Notes under the pieces: generated by a model | What the model saw: only the letters and a program-made list of their open reading frames with translations | The model's database searches: none | What the model was told of the DNA's origin: nothing | Position numbers and translations under genes: made by a program | Assembly: GCF_029023825.1 (NCBI RefSeq) | Contig: NZ_CP118957.1 | Coordinates: 367,501 to 431,500, forward strand | DNA from: Enterococcus saccharolyticus subsp. saccharolyticus | Lineage (GTDB): Bacteria > Bacillota > Bacilli > Lactobacillales > Enterococcaceae | Reading direction: 5' to 3' | Length of the DNA: 64,000 bases | In this document: one piece after another, positions 34,994 to 43,548 of the stretch | How positions within the stretch are numbered: the first letter of the stretch is position 1 | How the letters are laid out: each line of letters begins with the position of its first letter

Positions 34994-35025
34994 AAATTAC
35001 AAAGAAAACGCTTTCTTTGTAATTT
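34994..35025. repeat. perfect inverted repeat with cre-like centre
   Basis: Two 14-base arms (AAATTACAAAGAAA and TTTCTTTGTAATTT) surround ACGC. The centre AGAAAACGCTTTCT resembles a CcpA cre box. It sits 18 bases before the 36-residue gene on the minus strand. Confidence 0.6.
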
Positions 35026-35174
35026 TATTTATAGCATTTTTTGTGTTCTTGTACTCCGTCTAGAGAATGATTTTGAAAAGAACGCTTTTTTACTAAAAAA
35101 AATGCCATGAATAGTGTTTCTGAACGTAAAATTTGTTAAGATAGTTGTCGAAATGAATTTTAGGAGGAAACAAT

Positions 35175-35786
35175 GTGATTTTTGCTTACAATCCCAAATA
35201 TGTTAGTGATACATTATTAGTGATAACAGAAAATGATAACGGGTTAGAACAAACGGTTGAACGTAAAGGAAACGTGGCTCGTATTCAAACAGAAGATGGT
35301 CGTGTAGTTGGTTGGAATTTCTTTGCGATTTCAGATGTGATGACAATTGAGGGGACTGGTCAAGTCACTCTTTCTGATGAACAAGTCGCGCAATTAAATG
35401 AATTAATGCGTGACGCTGGTTTTACAGAAGAATTAACACCCGATCATGAACCAAAATTTGTCGTAGGTTTTGTGAAAACGTGTGAACCACATGAAGACAG
35501 CGATCATTTGTCTGTTACTGAAATTGAAGTAGACAATGGCGCAACGTTACAAATTGTTTGTGGTGCACCAAATATTCGTAAAGGGTTAAAAGTTGTTGTA
35601 GCGAAACCAGGGGCAATGATGCCTGATGGAATGATGATTTGGCCAGGCGAATTACGTGGTGTCGCAAGTTATGGCATGATTTGCTCCGCGAAAGAATTAC
35701 AATTACCAAATGCTCCAATGAAACGTGGTATTTTGGAATTAGGCAGCGATGCTGTGATTGGCGAAGCATTTCAAGTAGGAAAATAA
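35175..35786 (+). CDS. ytpR: YtpR-type tRNA-binding domain protein
   Basis: A 203-residue protein with an N-terminal DUF4479 domain (about 1-90) and a C-terminal EMAP/OB-fold tRNA-binding domain (VGFVKTCEPHEDSDHLSVTE, then QIVCGAPNIRKGLKVVVA and GVASYGMICSAKEL). It resembles the extra domain of PheT but stands alone. tRNA binding is inferred from the domain. Starts at GTG after aggagg. Confidence 0.9.
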   Translation: MIFAYNPKYVSDTLLVITENDNGLEQTVERKGNVARIQTEDGRVVGWNFFAISDVMTIEGTGQVTLSDEQVAQLNELMRDAGFTEELTPDHEPKFVVGFVKTCEPHEDSDHLSVTEIEVDNGATLQIVCGAPNIRKGLKVVVAKPGAMMPDGMMIWPGELRGVASYGMICSAKELQLPNAPMKRGILELGSDAVIGEAFQVGK

Positions 35787-35828
35787 AAAATAGCGACTCG
35801 TTGTCATCAACGAGTCGCTATTTTTTTA
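35787..35828. terminator. bidirectional terminator between ytpR and htrA
   Basis: Perfect 16-base arms (AAATAGCGACTCGTTG with CAACGAGTCGCTATTT), four-base loop, T-runs both ways. Confidence 0.93.
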
Positions 35829-37115
35829 GTTTTGTGGTTGAATACTTTGTGTTTGATTTTGGTTATTGATGATAGATTGGTCAACGGATAACTCAACTTT
35901 GACTGTTTGTTCTTTGTCTTCACGATAGAACGTTACGTCAATAGTATCACCCACAGATTTGCTATATAGAGCAGAGCGTAATTCAGTGCCGCTACTAATT
36001 TCTTTTCCATCAATTTTGGTAATCACGTCATATTGTTGGATACCAGCTTTTTCTGCAGGAGTAGCACTACCAACAGAAGAAACGACGACACCGTTGACGA
36101 CAGAAGATGGTACTTTTAGAATTTGTTCTTGTTGTTGCGTTGAAATACTACTCAAATCAACCATTGAAATACCTAAAGCTGGGCGAGTGACTTCACCTTT
36201 TGTTTCTAGTTGTTCAATGATATTTGTTACATCATTACTTGGAATCGCAAAGCCCATTCCTTCAACACTGACACCGGAACCAGAAGAGCTAGCAATTTTA
36301 CTTGAGTTAATACCGATAACTTGTCCAGCAACGTTAATTAATGGACCACCGGAGTTCCCTGGATTAATCGCCGCATCGGTTTGGATGGCATTAATACTAA
36401 TGACTTGTCCAGATTCGTTAGTGTTAGTTACCAAACGATTTAGTGAAGAGATAATCCCTTGTGTAACAGAGTTAGCATAATCAGAACCTAAAGGAGAACC
36501 AATCGCGATTGCTGGTTCGCCAACTTTTAATGAATCTGAATCACCAAATGTTGCTACAGTATCAACTTTATCAGAAGCGATTTTTAAGACTGCTAAATCT
36601 GTATACGCATCAGACCCAATTAATTCAGCTTTCACCTTAGTACCATCCGTTAAGACAACTTCTAGTCCTTGTTGTCCGTCAACCACGTGGTTATTGGTTA
36701 CGACATACGCATCTTTCCCATCTTTTTTGTAAATTACACCGCTACCTTCACCGACTGGTTGTAGGTCAGAACTACTTTCTTCTTGTGTTTCAAAAGGATT
36801 TAACCATTGACTTTGTGAAGAGCTTGCTTGTAAATTAATGATAGATACCACTGAATTTTGGACTTTTTCAACAGCGGAAGTAATATCGCTATTCACATTG
36901 ACTTTGACGTTGCTTACTTGGGCATCGCTCGTAGAATCTTTGGTACTTTCGCTAGTAAGTGGTTCATTAGCAGAAGCTGCTTCGTTTGCACCAGTGGCGT
37001 AATAAAAACCACCGACACTTAGCATCCCGCCTAAAACGCCTCCTAGTAAACCAATACCAAATTTTTTTAAGACACCATTACTTGTTCTGCGTGGTGTGAC
37101 ATTTTTTTTAGCCAT
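35826..37115 (-). CDS. htrA: HtrA/DegP-type serine protease
   Basis: A 429-residue membrane-anchored protease that degrades misfolded surface and secreted proteins. One N-terminal membrane helix (about 18-40), a Ser/Asn-rich linker, then the trypsin-like domain with catalytic His in VVTNNHVVDG, Asp in YTDLAVLKI and Ser in NPGNSGGPLIN, and one C-terminal PDZ domain (VVSSVGSATPAEKAGIQ). Start ATG 37115 after aggagg; the longer frame has no site. Divergent from rlmH, a gene pair conserved in Firmicutes. Confidence 0.95.
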   Translation of the reverse strand: MAKKNVTPRRTSNGVLKKFGIGLLGGVLGGMLSVGGFYYATGANEAASANEPLTSESTKDSTSDAQVSNVKVNVNSDITSAVEKVQNSVVSIINLQASSSQSQWLNPFETQEESSSDLQPVGEGSGVIYKKDGKDAYVVTNNHVVDGQQGLEVVLTDGTKVKAELIGSDAYTDLAVLKIASDKVDTVATFGDSDSLKVGEPAIAIGSPLGSDYANSVTQGIISSLNRLVTNTNESGQVISINAIQTDAAINPGNSGGPLINVAGQVIGINSSKIASSSGSGVSVEGMGFAIPSNDVTNIIEQLETKGEVTRPALGISMVDLSSISTQQQEQILKVPSSVVNGVVVSSVGSATPAEKAGIQQYDVITKIDGKEISSGTELRSALYSKSVGDTIDVTFYREDKEQTVKVELSVDQSIINNQNQTQSIQPQN

Positions 37116-37269
37116 GAGTATGTACCTCCTATTTAGTTTTCTTATAATTATTATAATATTAATTTCTGAATATAGTCTACTGCTAGACTTTGAACAAAAT
37201 ATGAAAAAGATACGCACAAAAATCTCTAAAATCATGAAAAATAGTTGTGACCAGTGTTTTTTAATAACC

Positions 37270-37299
37270 TGTGGATAAATCTGTGCAAACTGTGGATAA
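37270..37299 (+). promoter_or_regulatory. two DnaA boxes in the htrA-rlmH gap
   Basis: TGTGGATAA occurs at 37270-37278 and again at 37291-37299, both perfect matches to the complement of TTATCCACA, same orientation, 21 bases apart. The second covers the expected -35 of the rlmH promoter (TATAAT at 37317-37322). Confidence 0.75.
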
Positions 37300-37352
37300 C
37301 TTTATGGGGAAACATGTATAATAGAAGAATCAGGACTAAAGGGAGAATCACC

Positions 37353-37832
37353 ATGAATATTAAAATTATCACTGTCGGGAAACTAAAAGAAAAATACCTC
37401 GTGCAAGGAATTAATGAATACGTGAAACGTCTAGGTGCTTATGCCAAACTTCAATTAATTGAAGTTCCCGATGAGAAAGCACCGGAGAATTTAAGTGAAG
37501 CAGAAATGTTACAAGTAAAAGAAAAAGAAGGGCAACGGATTTTAGCTAAGATTAAAGACCAAGAATATGTCTATGCATTGGCGATTGAAGGTAAAAATCC
37601 TAGCAGTGAAGAGTTTGCCAAACAGATTGATCAACTAGGCATTCAAGGAAAAAGCCAAGTTGTTTTTGTCATTGGTGGATCGTTAGGTTTAAGCGAAGAC
37701 GTCATGAAACGTAGTAACGTGCAAATCTCATTTGGCAAAATGACGTATCCTCATCAATTAATGAAATTGATTTTAGTGGAACAAATTTATCGCGCATTTC
37801 GAATTAATACGGGCGGTCCGTATCATAAGTAA
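37353..37832 (+). CDS. rlmH: 23S rRNA pseudouridine-1915 N3-methyltransferase RlmH
   Basis: A 159-residue SPOUT methyltransferase, dimeric, acting on helix 69 of assembled ribosomes. SAM-binding trefoil segment [13 protein letters not shown] and C-terminal [19 protein letters not shown] are invariant in the family. The gene is the orfX of staphylococci, whose 3' end is the attachment site for SCC elements; the end here (ccgtatcataagtaa) keeps that core. ATG 37353 is preferred over longer starts that run across the DnaA boxes. Confidence 0.95.
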   Translation: MNIKIITVGKLKEKYLVQGINEYVKRLGAYAKLQLIEVPDEKAPENLSEAEMLQVKEKEGQRILAKIKDQEYVYALAIEGKNPSSEEFAKQIDQLGIQGKSQVVFVIGGSLGLSEDVMKRSNVQISFGKMTYPHQLMKLILVEQIYRAFRINTGGPYHK

Positions 37833-37862
37833 GGATAAATTTAGAAATAAACTGCAAAAAAA

Positions 37863-37893
37863 ACTATCAATGTTTAAAATTAATCATTGATAG
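37863..37893 (-). terminator. hairpin after rlmH, terminator-like on the minus strand
   Basis: CTATCAATG and CATTGATAG, 12-base loop; T8 follows in minus-strand direction, so it best serves the IS256 remnant. Confidence 0.6.
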
Positions 37894-37904
37894 CTTAAAC
37901 AGAT

Positions 37905-38215
37905 AGCGTCAATAATTTTGTGTAAATAAATCGTTCTTCTGCAAAATAATTAGTTACTCAGTAAACATTGAAACTAATGTATCGGTTACTTGTTGGAAAC
38001 CTTTATGGCTTCTGTTTAGAAATTTTTGATTGTATGTATCAAAAATGCTGACTAGAAAGCGTTCTAGTGATTCTTCATTTTGAAACTGCTCTTTTTTGCG
38101 GCTGTACTTTTTAATTTGCTTATTGAAAGACTCGATTAGATTGGTTGAGTAAATGGTTCTACGAATACTGGGCGAAAACTCGAGAGTGTAAAGACAAAGA
38201 ATTATACGAACAAGG
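37905..38215 (-). mobile_element. IS256-family insertion sequence remnant
   Basis: The minus strand from about 38215 down to a TAA at 37954-37956 reads the C-terminal 80-90 codons of a Mutator/IS256 transposase: RRTIYSTNLIESFNKQIKKY, then FLNRSHKGFQQVTDTLVSMF. The rest of the gene is missing. GATAGCGTCAATAATTTTG at about 37909-37927 looks like the terminal repeat of such elements. The remnant sits directly after rlmH. Confidence 0.82.
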
Positions 38216-38233
38216 ATAGTTATCTGTGAATGA

Positions 38234-38275
38234 AAAAACTACACTGTCTGACTGAATCAACATAGTGTAGTTTTT
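38234..38275 (-). terminator. terminator of the zinc-ribbon protein gene
   Basis: AAAAACTACACT pairs with AGTGTAGTTTTT; T-rich on the minus strand, 20 bases after the stop. Confidence 0.8.
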
Positions 38276-38294
38276 AAACGAAATCGATTCATGA

Positions 38295-39203
38295 TTAATA
38301 CGTAATCCAAACTTCATTCATCCCAGAATTTTTGGTGATACCATCTGTTAAAGCAAGTCGAGAGGAATACGAAAGATACCCATAGAAGACCTGTGTCCCA
38401 CCTTGATTATCCCATTGAACCGTAATTCTAACATTTGACGTGATTTCTTTTTTTGAAGGTAAATCAATTGGATACAACTCGTCGGTGTTATAGCTTAGGG
38501 CACTTTCAGAGGCAGCTTCAATAGTTGCTGTCCCGAAATATTGCGTTCCATCATAATTGCTTTGAGTTACACTACCGTTTGCGGAAATCGTTAAACGACT
38601 TTGTTTTTGTGATTGTTGAGAGTAATAAAACATATACGTGTTTGCCCATTTCGCTAAATCACCAGTAAAACCTGAGCTGGCATTTGCAGACGATGGATTA
38701 TTTTGGGTAGTTGTTTTCTTGTTTTCTGCTTGAATATTTTCATTATTAGAGGCTGATAATTTTTCAACGGCTTCTTTAATGGACGAAAATTCTAGCTTTG
38801 CTAGCGCACTCACTGGAATCGAAGCGAGTTTGAGTTCAGAATCTTTGTATTTTCCATCAACATTTAGCTTTTTTGCTTCAGCAATTATTTCGTCGTATTG
38901 ACTTAATTCGTCATTGGAGCTAGTAGCTGTTGTCGAAGCAGGACTTGTCGAAGTGATTGTTGAATGATTGGTCGCTATTTCAGGTGTTTTGGTTTGAAAC
39001 AGATTAAATAATAAAAATAGTCCAATCGCAATGACAGCTATCAATAAAACAACAATTACGACAAAGGATGTATTCTTCCGCTGGGTGTTACTAGTAGTTA
39101 CTCGTGACATAGTAGTTGTGTCGGTTAATCGTTCTCCACATGCATGGCAAAATTGTGCATTTGTATCATTTTCAGCGTGGCAATTCTGACAAATTTTCAA
39201 CAT
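38295..39203 (-). CDS. zinc-ribbon membrane protein with extracellular domain
   Basis: A 302-residue protein. The N-terminal zinc ribbon CQNCHAENDTNAQFCHACG (two CxxC pairs) is followed by a membrane helix (about 48-70, SFVVIVVLLIAVIAIGLFLL), a Ser/Thr-rich linker, a short helical region and a C-terminal domain rich in Tyr/Ser/Gln that looks beta-stranded. TcaA and other Firmicute cell-envelope proteins share this layout, but I cannot place the C-terminal domain. ATG 39203 follows gggggag. Confidence 0.65.
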   Translation of the reverse strand: MLKICQNCHAENDTNAQFCHACGERLTDTTTMSRVTTSNTQRKNTSFVVIVVLLIAVIAIGLFLLFNLFQTKTPEIATNHSTITSTSPASTTATSSNDELSQYDEIIAEAKKLNVDGKYKDSELKLASIPVSALAKLEFSSIKEAVEKLSASNNENIQAENKKTTTQNNPSSANASSGFTGDLAKWANTYMFYYSQQSQKQSRLTISANGSVTQSNYDGTQYFGTATIEAASESALSYNTDELYPIDLPSKKEITSNVRITVQWDNQGGTQVFYGYLSYSSRLALTDGITKNSGMNEVWITY

Positions 39204-39284
39204 AAACTCCCCCAATACTGATTTAATTGTTACTACTATCCTATCACAAACGCTCGATTTATTGATGTTAATAAAGTAAATAAG

Positions 39285-40982
39285 TTATTTCTTCTTAGTG
39301 GGGATTTCCCAGACATTTTTAAAATCGTAATACCCAGCAACATTCATCGGATTATTATGAAGCATCGTATGAACGAGATTTTGTTTATGTGGGTGGATGA
39401 TATAAATCAGAAAATAATTATCAATCAACCAACGATCAATTTCTTGATAGAGTGTCCATCTTTTTTCTGTATCTTGTTCAAATTTGAAATGCGTCACTTT
39501 TTCTTGTAAGTGATTTTGATTTTCTGTAGATAAAAAACGTTGCAACAATAGTGTCCCATTCGTACAAAAATCAAGGAAAGACAGTTCGTCATCGGACATC
39601 GGAATATCACCAATCATCACCATATCCATGTTTTTTTCCATACTCGACGTGAAAAATTCCTTATTAAATGTAAATGGGATTCGTTTAAAGGAAATGCCAA
39701 TTTTTTCTGCTCTTTTTTGGAGCCATTCCGATTGATGAATAGCTTTTTGGAACATCGGGAGATAACCTAGATGAAGTGTTTCTCCATTGTAAGTTGATTT
39801 CTTTAAGGCTGCTTTCGCTTTAGTCAGTGATTTATGAAGGAGAGCAGATTCTTTAGGAAAATAACGACTAGCAGGACTCCCCAAGTCTGCTCCTAAGTCT
39901 TTTAGTAGTTGTTGATTATCCAATAAATGATAGAGTGCTTCACGAAAATGCAAATCATTAACCACCGTGTCGCGTTTTTGATTAAAGATGAGAAATTCAA
40001 CACCAATATTATTGGTTTGGACTTGTTCGTAATCAGTTAGTTTAGAAGAATCCGTAAAATCAATGAAAAATTCAATTTCATCAATCAAAGCGCGGAAGCC
40101 ATAATAGTGATCGAATGCTTTTAAAGAAACTGTCGTCGTACCATAATGATTCAATTTAAATGGACCGCATGAAATGAATTTCTTTTCATCAAAAGGAATA
40201 TCCTCAGGTAAAATGATGCAACTATGGTTTGCTAACAAATGACCAAAAAATGGTTCAGAATGTTCAAGATGAAAGACAATTTCGTAGTCAGAAATCAATT
40301 CGATTTGTTGAATATTCTTCAATTGGGTAAAAGTGTTGGCACCTTTTTGCATACAGCGCGTGATAGTATAAGCTACGTCTTGACTAGTTAAGGTTTTACC
40401 ATGATGAAATTTCACGCCTTTTCGGAGGAAAAATCGCCAAGTACATGCATTGTTTTCAATCGACCAGTGATGGGCGATTGCGGGAGCAAGTTTCCTTTCA
40501 TTGATTGTGACTAATGTATCGCCCAATTGTTTTAAAATAAACGATTCGCGATAAACAGCTGCTTTAATTGGATCAATGGTGGTTAAAGGACGATGGATAA
40601 TGACTGGTAATTTGATTTCAGCACTGGCATTTTCTTGCAGACCAAATAGAGATTGGATTTTTTCATAGTAACGATCAAAAAAGTGAGTAGGAAAGCCGAA
40701 ATCTAGTAAATTTAATATACCTGAAATATCATTCGTTGCTAGTAGTTGTTGCAGTATTTGGTCTAAATCATCTTTTAAAGAGTGAGTAAATACGATTTTT
40801 GAGGGATTCCCACGTCCTTTTCCGGGGATGTAGTGAAGAGATCCTTGCTCTTGCAACATATTTAAACGACGTTTTGTCTGTTTTGGGGTACATAACCATT
40901 GGTCACTTAGTTGCTGCAATTTAAAGTAATGGGGTTCGTCTGCTTGGAATAGGGCACGTAATTGAAAATAAATCGGATTCAT
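39285..40982 (-). CDS. SgrR-like regulator (HTH plus solute-binding domain)
   Basis: A 565-residue protein with an N-terminal SgrR-type winged helix (LQQLSDQWLCTPKQTKRRL, about 22-60) and, from about 150, a family 5 extracellular solute-binding domain (LAPAIAHHWSIENNACTWRF, KFHHGKTLTSQDVAYTI). It has no signal peptide, so the binding domain works as an intracellular sensor. E. coli SgrR controls a sugar efflux MFS gene; here an MFS gene is divergent from it. RBS aggagg before ATG at 40982. Confidence 0.82.
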   Translation of the reverse strand: MNPIYFQLRALFQADEPHYFKLQQLSDQWLCTPKQTKRRLNMLQEQGSLHYIPGKGRGNPSKIVFTHSLKDDLDQILQQLLATNDISGILNLLDFGFPTHFFDRYYEKIQSLFGLQENASAEIKLPVIIHRPLTTIDPIKAAVYRESFILKQLGDTLVTINERKLAPAIAHHWSIENNACTWRFFLRKGVKFHHGKTLTSQDVAYTITRCMQKGANTFTQLKNIQQIELISDYEIVFHLEHSEPFFGHLLANHSCIILPEDIPFDEKKFISCGPFKLNHYGTTTVSLKAFDHYYGFRALIDEIEFFIDFTDSSKLTDYEQVQTNNIGVEFLIFNQKRDTVVNDLHFREALYHLLDNQQLLKDLGADLGSPASRYFPKESALLHKSLTKAKAALKKSTYNGETLHLGYLPMFQKAIHQSEWLQKRAEKIGISFKRIPFTFNKEFFTSSMEKNMDMVMIGDIPMSDDELSFLDFCTNGTLLLQRFLSTENQNHLQEKVTHFKFEQDTEKRWTLYQEIDRWLIDNYFLIYIIHPHKQNLVHTMLHNNPMNVAGYYDFKNVWEIPTKKK

Positions 40983-41007
40983 CAGACACCTCCTAATGCC
41001 TAAAAGG

Positions 41008-41030
41008 GGACATTTTTATTTATATTGTCC
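41008..41030. promoter_or_regulatory. small dyad in the regulator/MFS gap
   Basis: GGACA and TGTCC separated by 13 bases, in the 106-base divergent gap; a possible site for the SgrR-like protein. Confidence 0.3.
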
Positions 41031-41088
41031 ATTTTTCATTCTATTTTTCTCTTTTATAATAGCTGATACGAGAGAGGAAGTGAAGCAG

Positions 41089-42294
41089 ATGTTTCAATCA
41101 TTGCATCCGAATATTCAATTACGTATTGTGATTCAGTTTCTAAGTAAAGTTGTTAGTTCGATGATTTTTCCGTTTATTGCCATTTATTACACAGAAAAAT
41201 TCGGAGCAAGTATTGCGGGCGTTTTGGTATTGGTCAATGTCATTGTCAGTTTCTTGGCGGGAATTTATGGCGGGCATTTAACAGACGTCTTTGGACGAAA
41301 AAAATTAATGGTGATTGGAGAAAGTATTAAATTAGTTGCCCAAGTGGGGATGGTAATTGTCAATTCTCCTTGGTTACAATCGCCAATCAGCATGTATGTT
41401 TTGATTTTAGTCACCTCTATTACGAGTGGATTAATTGCACCGGCAAGTGAAGCGATGTTGGTGGATGTTAGTACGGAAGAAAATCGGAGTTTTATGTATT
41501 CAATGACGTATTGGACGACGAATGTATCACTACTTATTGGAATGACTATTGGTGGTTGGTTATTTCAATCCCATTTAATGGAATTATTACTTGCGTTAGT
41601 TTTATTGAGTATAGTGACGTGGTTTATTACTTGGCGTTTTATTTCTGAAACCTATCAACCGACAGAGAAAAAAACACAAATTGGCTTGAGGGATGTTTTA
41701 AGAAAATATCGAGAGGTTGCTCAAGATCGTCGTTTCTTATTGTTTACCATTGGTGGTATTTTGATTTTGGGTATTGAATTCCAACGAACAAATGTCATTT
41801 CTGTACATATGGCAAATGAATTTGTTGCGACGAATTTTTTTGGTACAGCAATGGATGGTGTGAAAGCATTGAGTCTGATGACAGCGATTAATACATTAAT
41901 GGTTATTTTCTTTTCTGTTCCTGTAGGACAATGGTTGAATCGTTTTACTTCAACAGGAATTTTATATGTAGGCTTCTTATTATTTGGAGCAGGTTATGCA
42001 CTAAACGCAGTTGCTGTACACTTGCCCCTTATCATTGGTGCCACGATTCTTTTAACCATTGGAGAACTCATTTACACACCTAAACGCCAAGCTATTATGG
42101 CTCAAATGATGGATTACGAAAAAAGAGGAAGTTATTTAGCGTTTAATGGAATCATTTTTCAACTAGGGAAGGTCGTTGCCGCTATGACGTTAATGTTTTC
42201 TCATTTAGTATCAACAATGGTCGTTGGTTTATCTATTTTTGGCTTAGCCATTGCTGGTAGCTTCTTTACGTATGTAGCCTTGCGAAAAGAATGA
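41089..42294 (+). CDS. MFS efflux transporter
   Basis: A 401-residue transporter of 12 predicted helices. Motif A is GGHLTDVFGRKKLMV in the loop between helices 2 and 3. It resembles Firmicute drug/sugar efflux MFS proteins. Substrate unknown; the divergent SgrR-like regulator suggests control by a small solute. ATG 41089 follows gaggaagtg; an upstream frame to 40996 lacks a site and covers the promoter region. Confidence 0.8.
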   Translation: MFQSLHPNIQLRIVIQFLSKVVSSMIFPFIAIYYTEKFGASIAGVLVLVNVIVSFLAGIYGGHLTDVFGRKKLMVIGESIKLVAQVGMVIVNSPWLQSPISMYVLILVTSITSGLIAPASEAMLVDVSTEENRSFMYSMTYWTTNVSLLIGMTIGGWLFQSHLMELLLALVLLSIVTWFITWRFISETYQPTEKKTQIGLRDVLRKYREVAQDRRFLLFTIGGILILGIEFQRTNVISVHMANEFVATNFFGTAMDGVKALSLMTAINTLMVIFFSVPVGQWLNRFTSTGILYVGFLLFGAGYALNAVAVHLPLIIGATILLTIGELIYTPKRQAIMAQMMDYEKRGSYLAFNGIIFQLGKVVAAMTLMFSHLVSTMVVGLSIFGLAIAGSFFTYVALRKE

Positions 42295-42327
42295 AGAAGT
42301 GGTTGTAAGCTAAAGTAAAATAAGACA

Positions 42328-42403
42328 AAACTATCCGAACACTAAAGATTGAGTCGCGCAAATGCTCGTGAGTTTGCCACTATCTTTAGTGTTCGGATAG
42401 TTT
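42328..42403. repeat. large perfect inverted repeat, 22-base arms
   Basis: Arms at 42328-42349 and 42382-42403 are exact reverse complements (core CCGAACACTAAAG / CTTTAGTGTTCGG). The 32-base loop holds a second small pairing (GCAAA with TTTGC). A few T residues follow. It is probably the terminator of the MFS gene, but is much longer than other terminators here. Confidence 0.75.
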
Positions 42404-42469
42404 ATTGTTAAACGGACTTAGGTTAAAGTTTCTAATCGTTGTATTTGTTTTTCCACGTGAGCTGTTCAG

Positions 42470-42502
42470 TCTGTTTAATAAAAAAAGAAGTGTTTAAACA
42501 GA
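42470..42502. promoter_or_regulatory. dyad upstream of the sigma-54 promoter, candidate activator site
   Basis: TCTGTTTAA (42470-42478) and TTAAACAGA (42494-42502), perfect arms 15 bases apart, centred about 80 bases before the -24/-12 promoter. Position fits an enhancer for the LevR-type activator. Confidence 0.5.
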
Positions 42503-42553
42503 TAAAGAGCGTTGTAAAGCTTGTTAAACCAACTAAAAATAGAGCTAAGAAAT

Positions 42554-42569
42554 TGGCACGAAATTTGCT
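42554..42569 (+). promoter_or_regulatory. sigma-54 promoter of the PTS operon
   Basis: TGGCACGAAATTTGCT matches the -24/-12 consensus TGGCAC-N5-TTGCW exactly. It is 25 bases before the first PTS start codon. Confidence 0.93.
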
Positions 42570-42593
42570 TTTATAAAAGTAGGAGGTGAACGT

Positions 42594-43013
42594 ATGAAAA
42601 GAAAATATTTGTTAGCAAGTCACGGAAGATTAGCGGAAGGGTTCCAAAGTTCCTTAACTATTCTAGCGGATAAAGGAAATGATTTTCAAGTCATCAATGC
42701 TTATATGACAGACGAGGACTATACTCCAGAAATCATTGCGTTTATTCATTCTATAAATGAAGAAGAACAAGCAGTTATTTTTACAGATTTATTTGGCGGT
42801 AGTGTGAATCAAAAAATAGTGACAGAAGTTATGAAGGATAAAAAAGAAAATATATTTGTCATTTCGAATGCCAATTTAGCCATTATTTTATCAATTCTGT
42901 TTGCAGGAGATGAGAAATTAACACATGAAGGTATTCAAGCATATATTGCAGACAGTCAAGTCACTTTAGTACCAACAACATTTATTCAAGAGGAAGAAGA
43001 ATCTTTTTTTTAG
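42594..43013 (+). CDS. PTS mannose-family EIIA component
   Basis: A 139-residue EIIA of the mannose/fructose/sorbose family. The phosphorylated histidine is His10 in LLASHGRLAEG; TDLFGGSVNQ follows. It takes phosphate from HPr and passes it to EIIB. The C-terminus is acidic. First gene of a four-gene operon behind a sigma-54 promoter. Confidence 0.93.
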   Translation: MKRKYLLASHGRLAEGFQSSLTILADKGNDFQVINAYMTDEDYTPEIIAFIHSINEEEQAVIFTDLFGGSVNQKIVTEVMKDKKENIFVISNANLAIILSILFAGDEKLTHEGIQAYIADSQVTLVPTTFIQEEEESFF

Positions 43014-43025
43014 GAGGAAATAGAT

Positions 43026-43523
43026 ATGATTACACAAATTAGAGTGGATGACCGTTTAATTCACGGACAAGTAGCGGTTGTATGGACCAAAGAATTGAAT
43101 GCACCATTATTAGTCGTAGCAAATGATGAAGCAGCAAAAAATGAAATGATGCAAATGACATTGAAAATGGCTGTGCCAAATGGAATGAAATTATTGATTC
43201 GTTCGGTAGATGACGCCATTAATGTATTTAATGACCCACGCGGGAAAGACCATCGCATTTTTGTGATTGTTAATTCGGTCTCTGATGCAACAAAAATTGC
43301 ACAAAGTGTCCAAGATATTGAAACGGTAAATGTAGCAAATGCCGGAAGATTTGATAAATCTGATCCAAAAGACAAAACGATGCTTTTTCATAGCGTGCAA
43401 TTAAATCCACAAGAATTACAATCTGCTCGTGATTTATCCGAACTCACACATGTGAAAAGCTACAATCAAGTCTTACCTAGCAATCCACAATTAGATTTGA
43501 AAAAAGCGCTAGATAATTTATAG
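43026..43523 (+). CDS. PTS mannose-family EIIB component
   Basis: A 165-residue EIIB. The active histidine is His14 in RVDDRLIHGQVAVVW. It phosphorylates the sugar entering through EIIC/EIID. Encoded separately from EIIA, unlike the fused ManX/MptAB proteins. The sugar cannot be inferred from this subunit. Confidence 0.93.
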   Translation: MITQIRVDDRLIHGQVAVVWTKELNAPLLVVANDEAAKNEMMQMTLKMAVPNGMKLLIRSVDDAINVFNDPRGKDHRIFVIVNSVSDATKIAQSVQDIETVNVANAGRFDKSDPKDKTMLFHSVQLNPQELQSARDLSELTHVKSYNQVLPSNPQLDLKKALDNL

Positions 43524-43548
43524 CATCACATAATAAGGAGGAAAAGGT

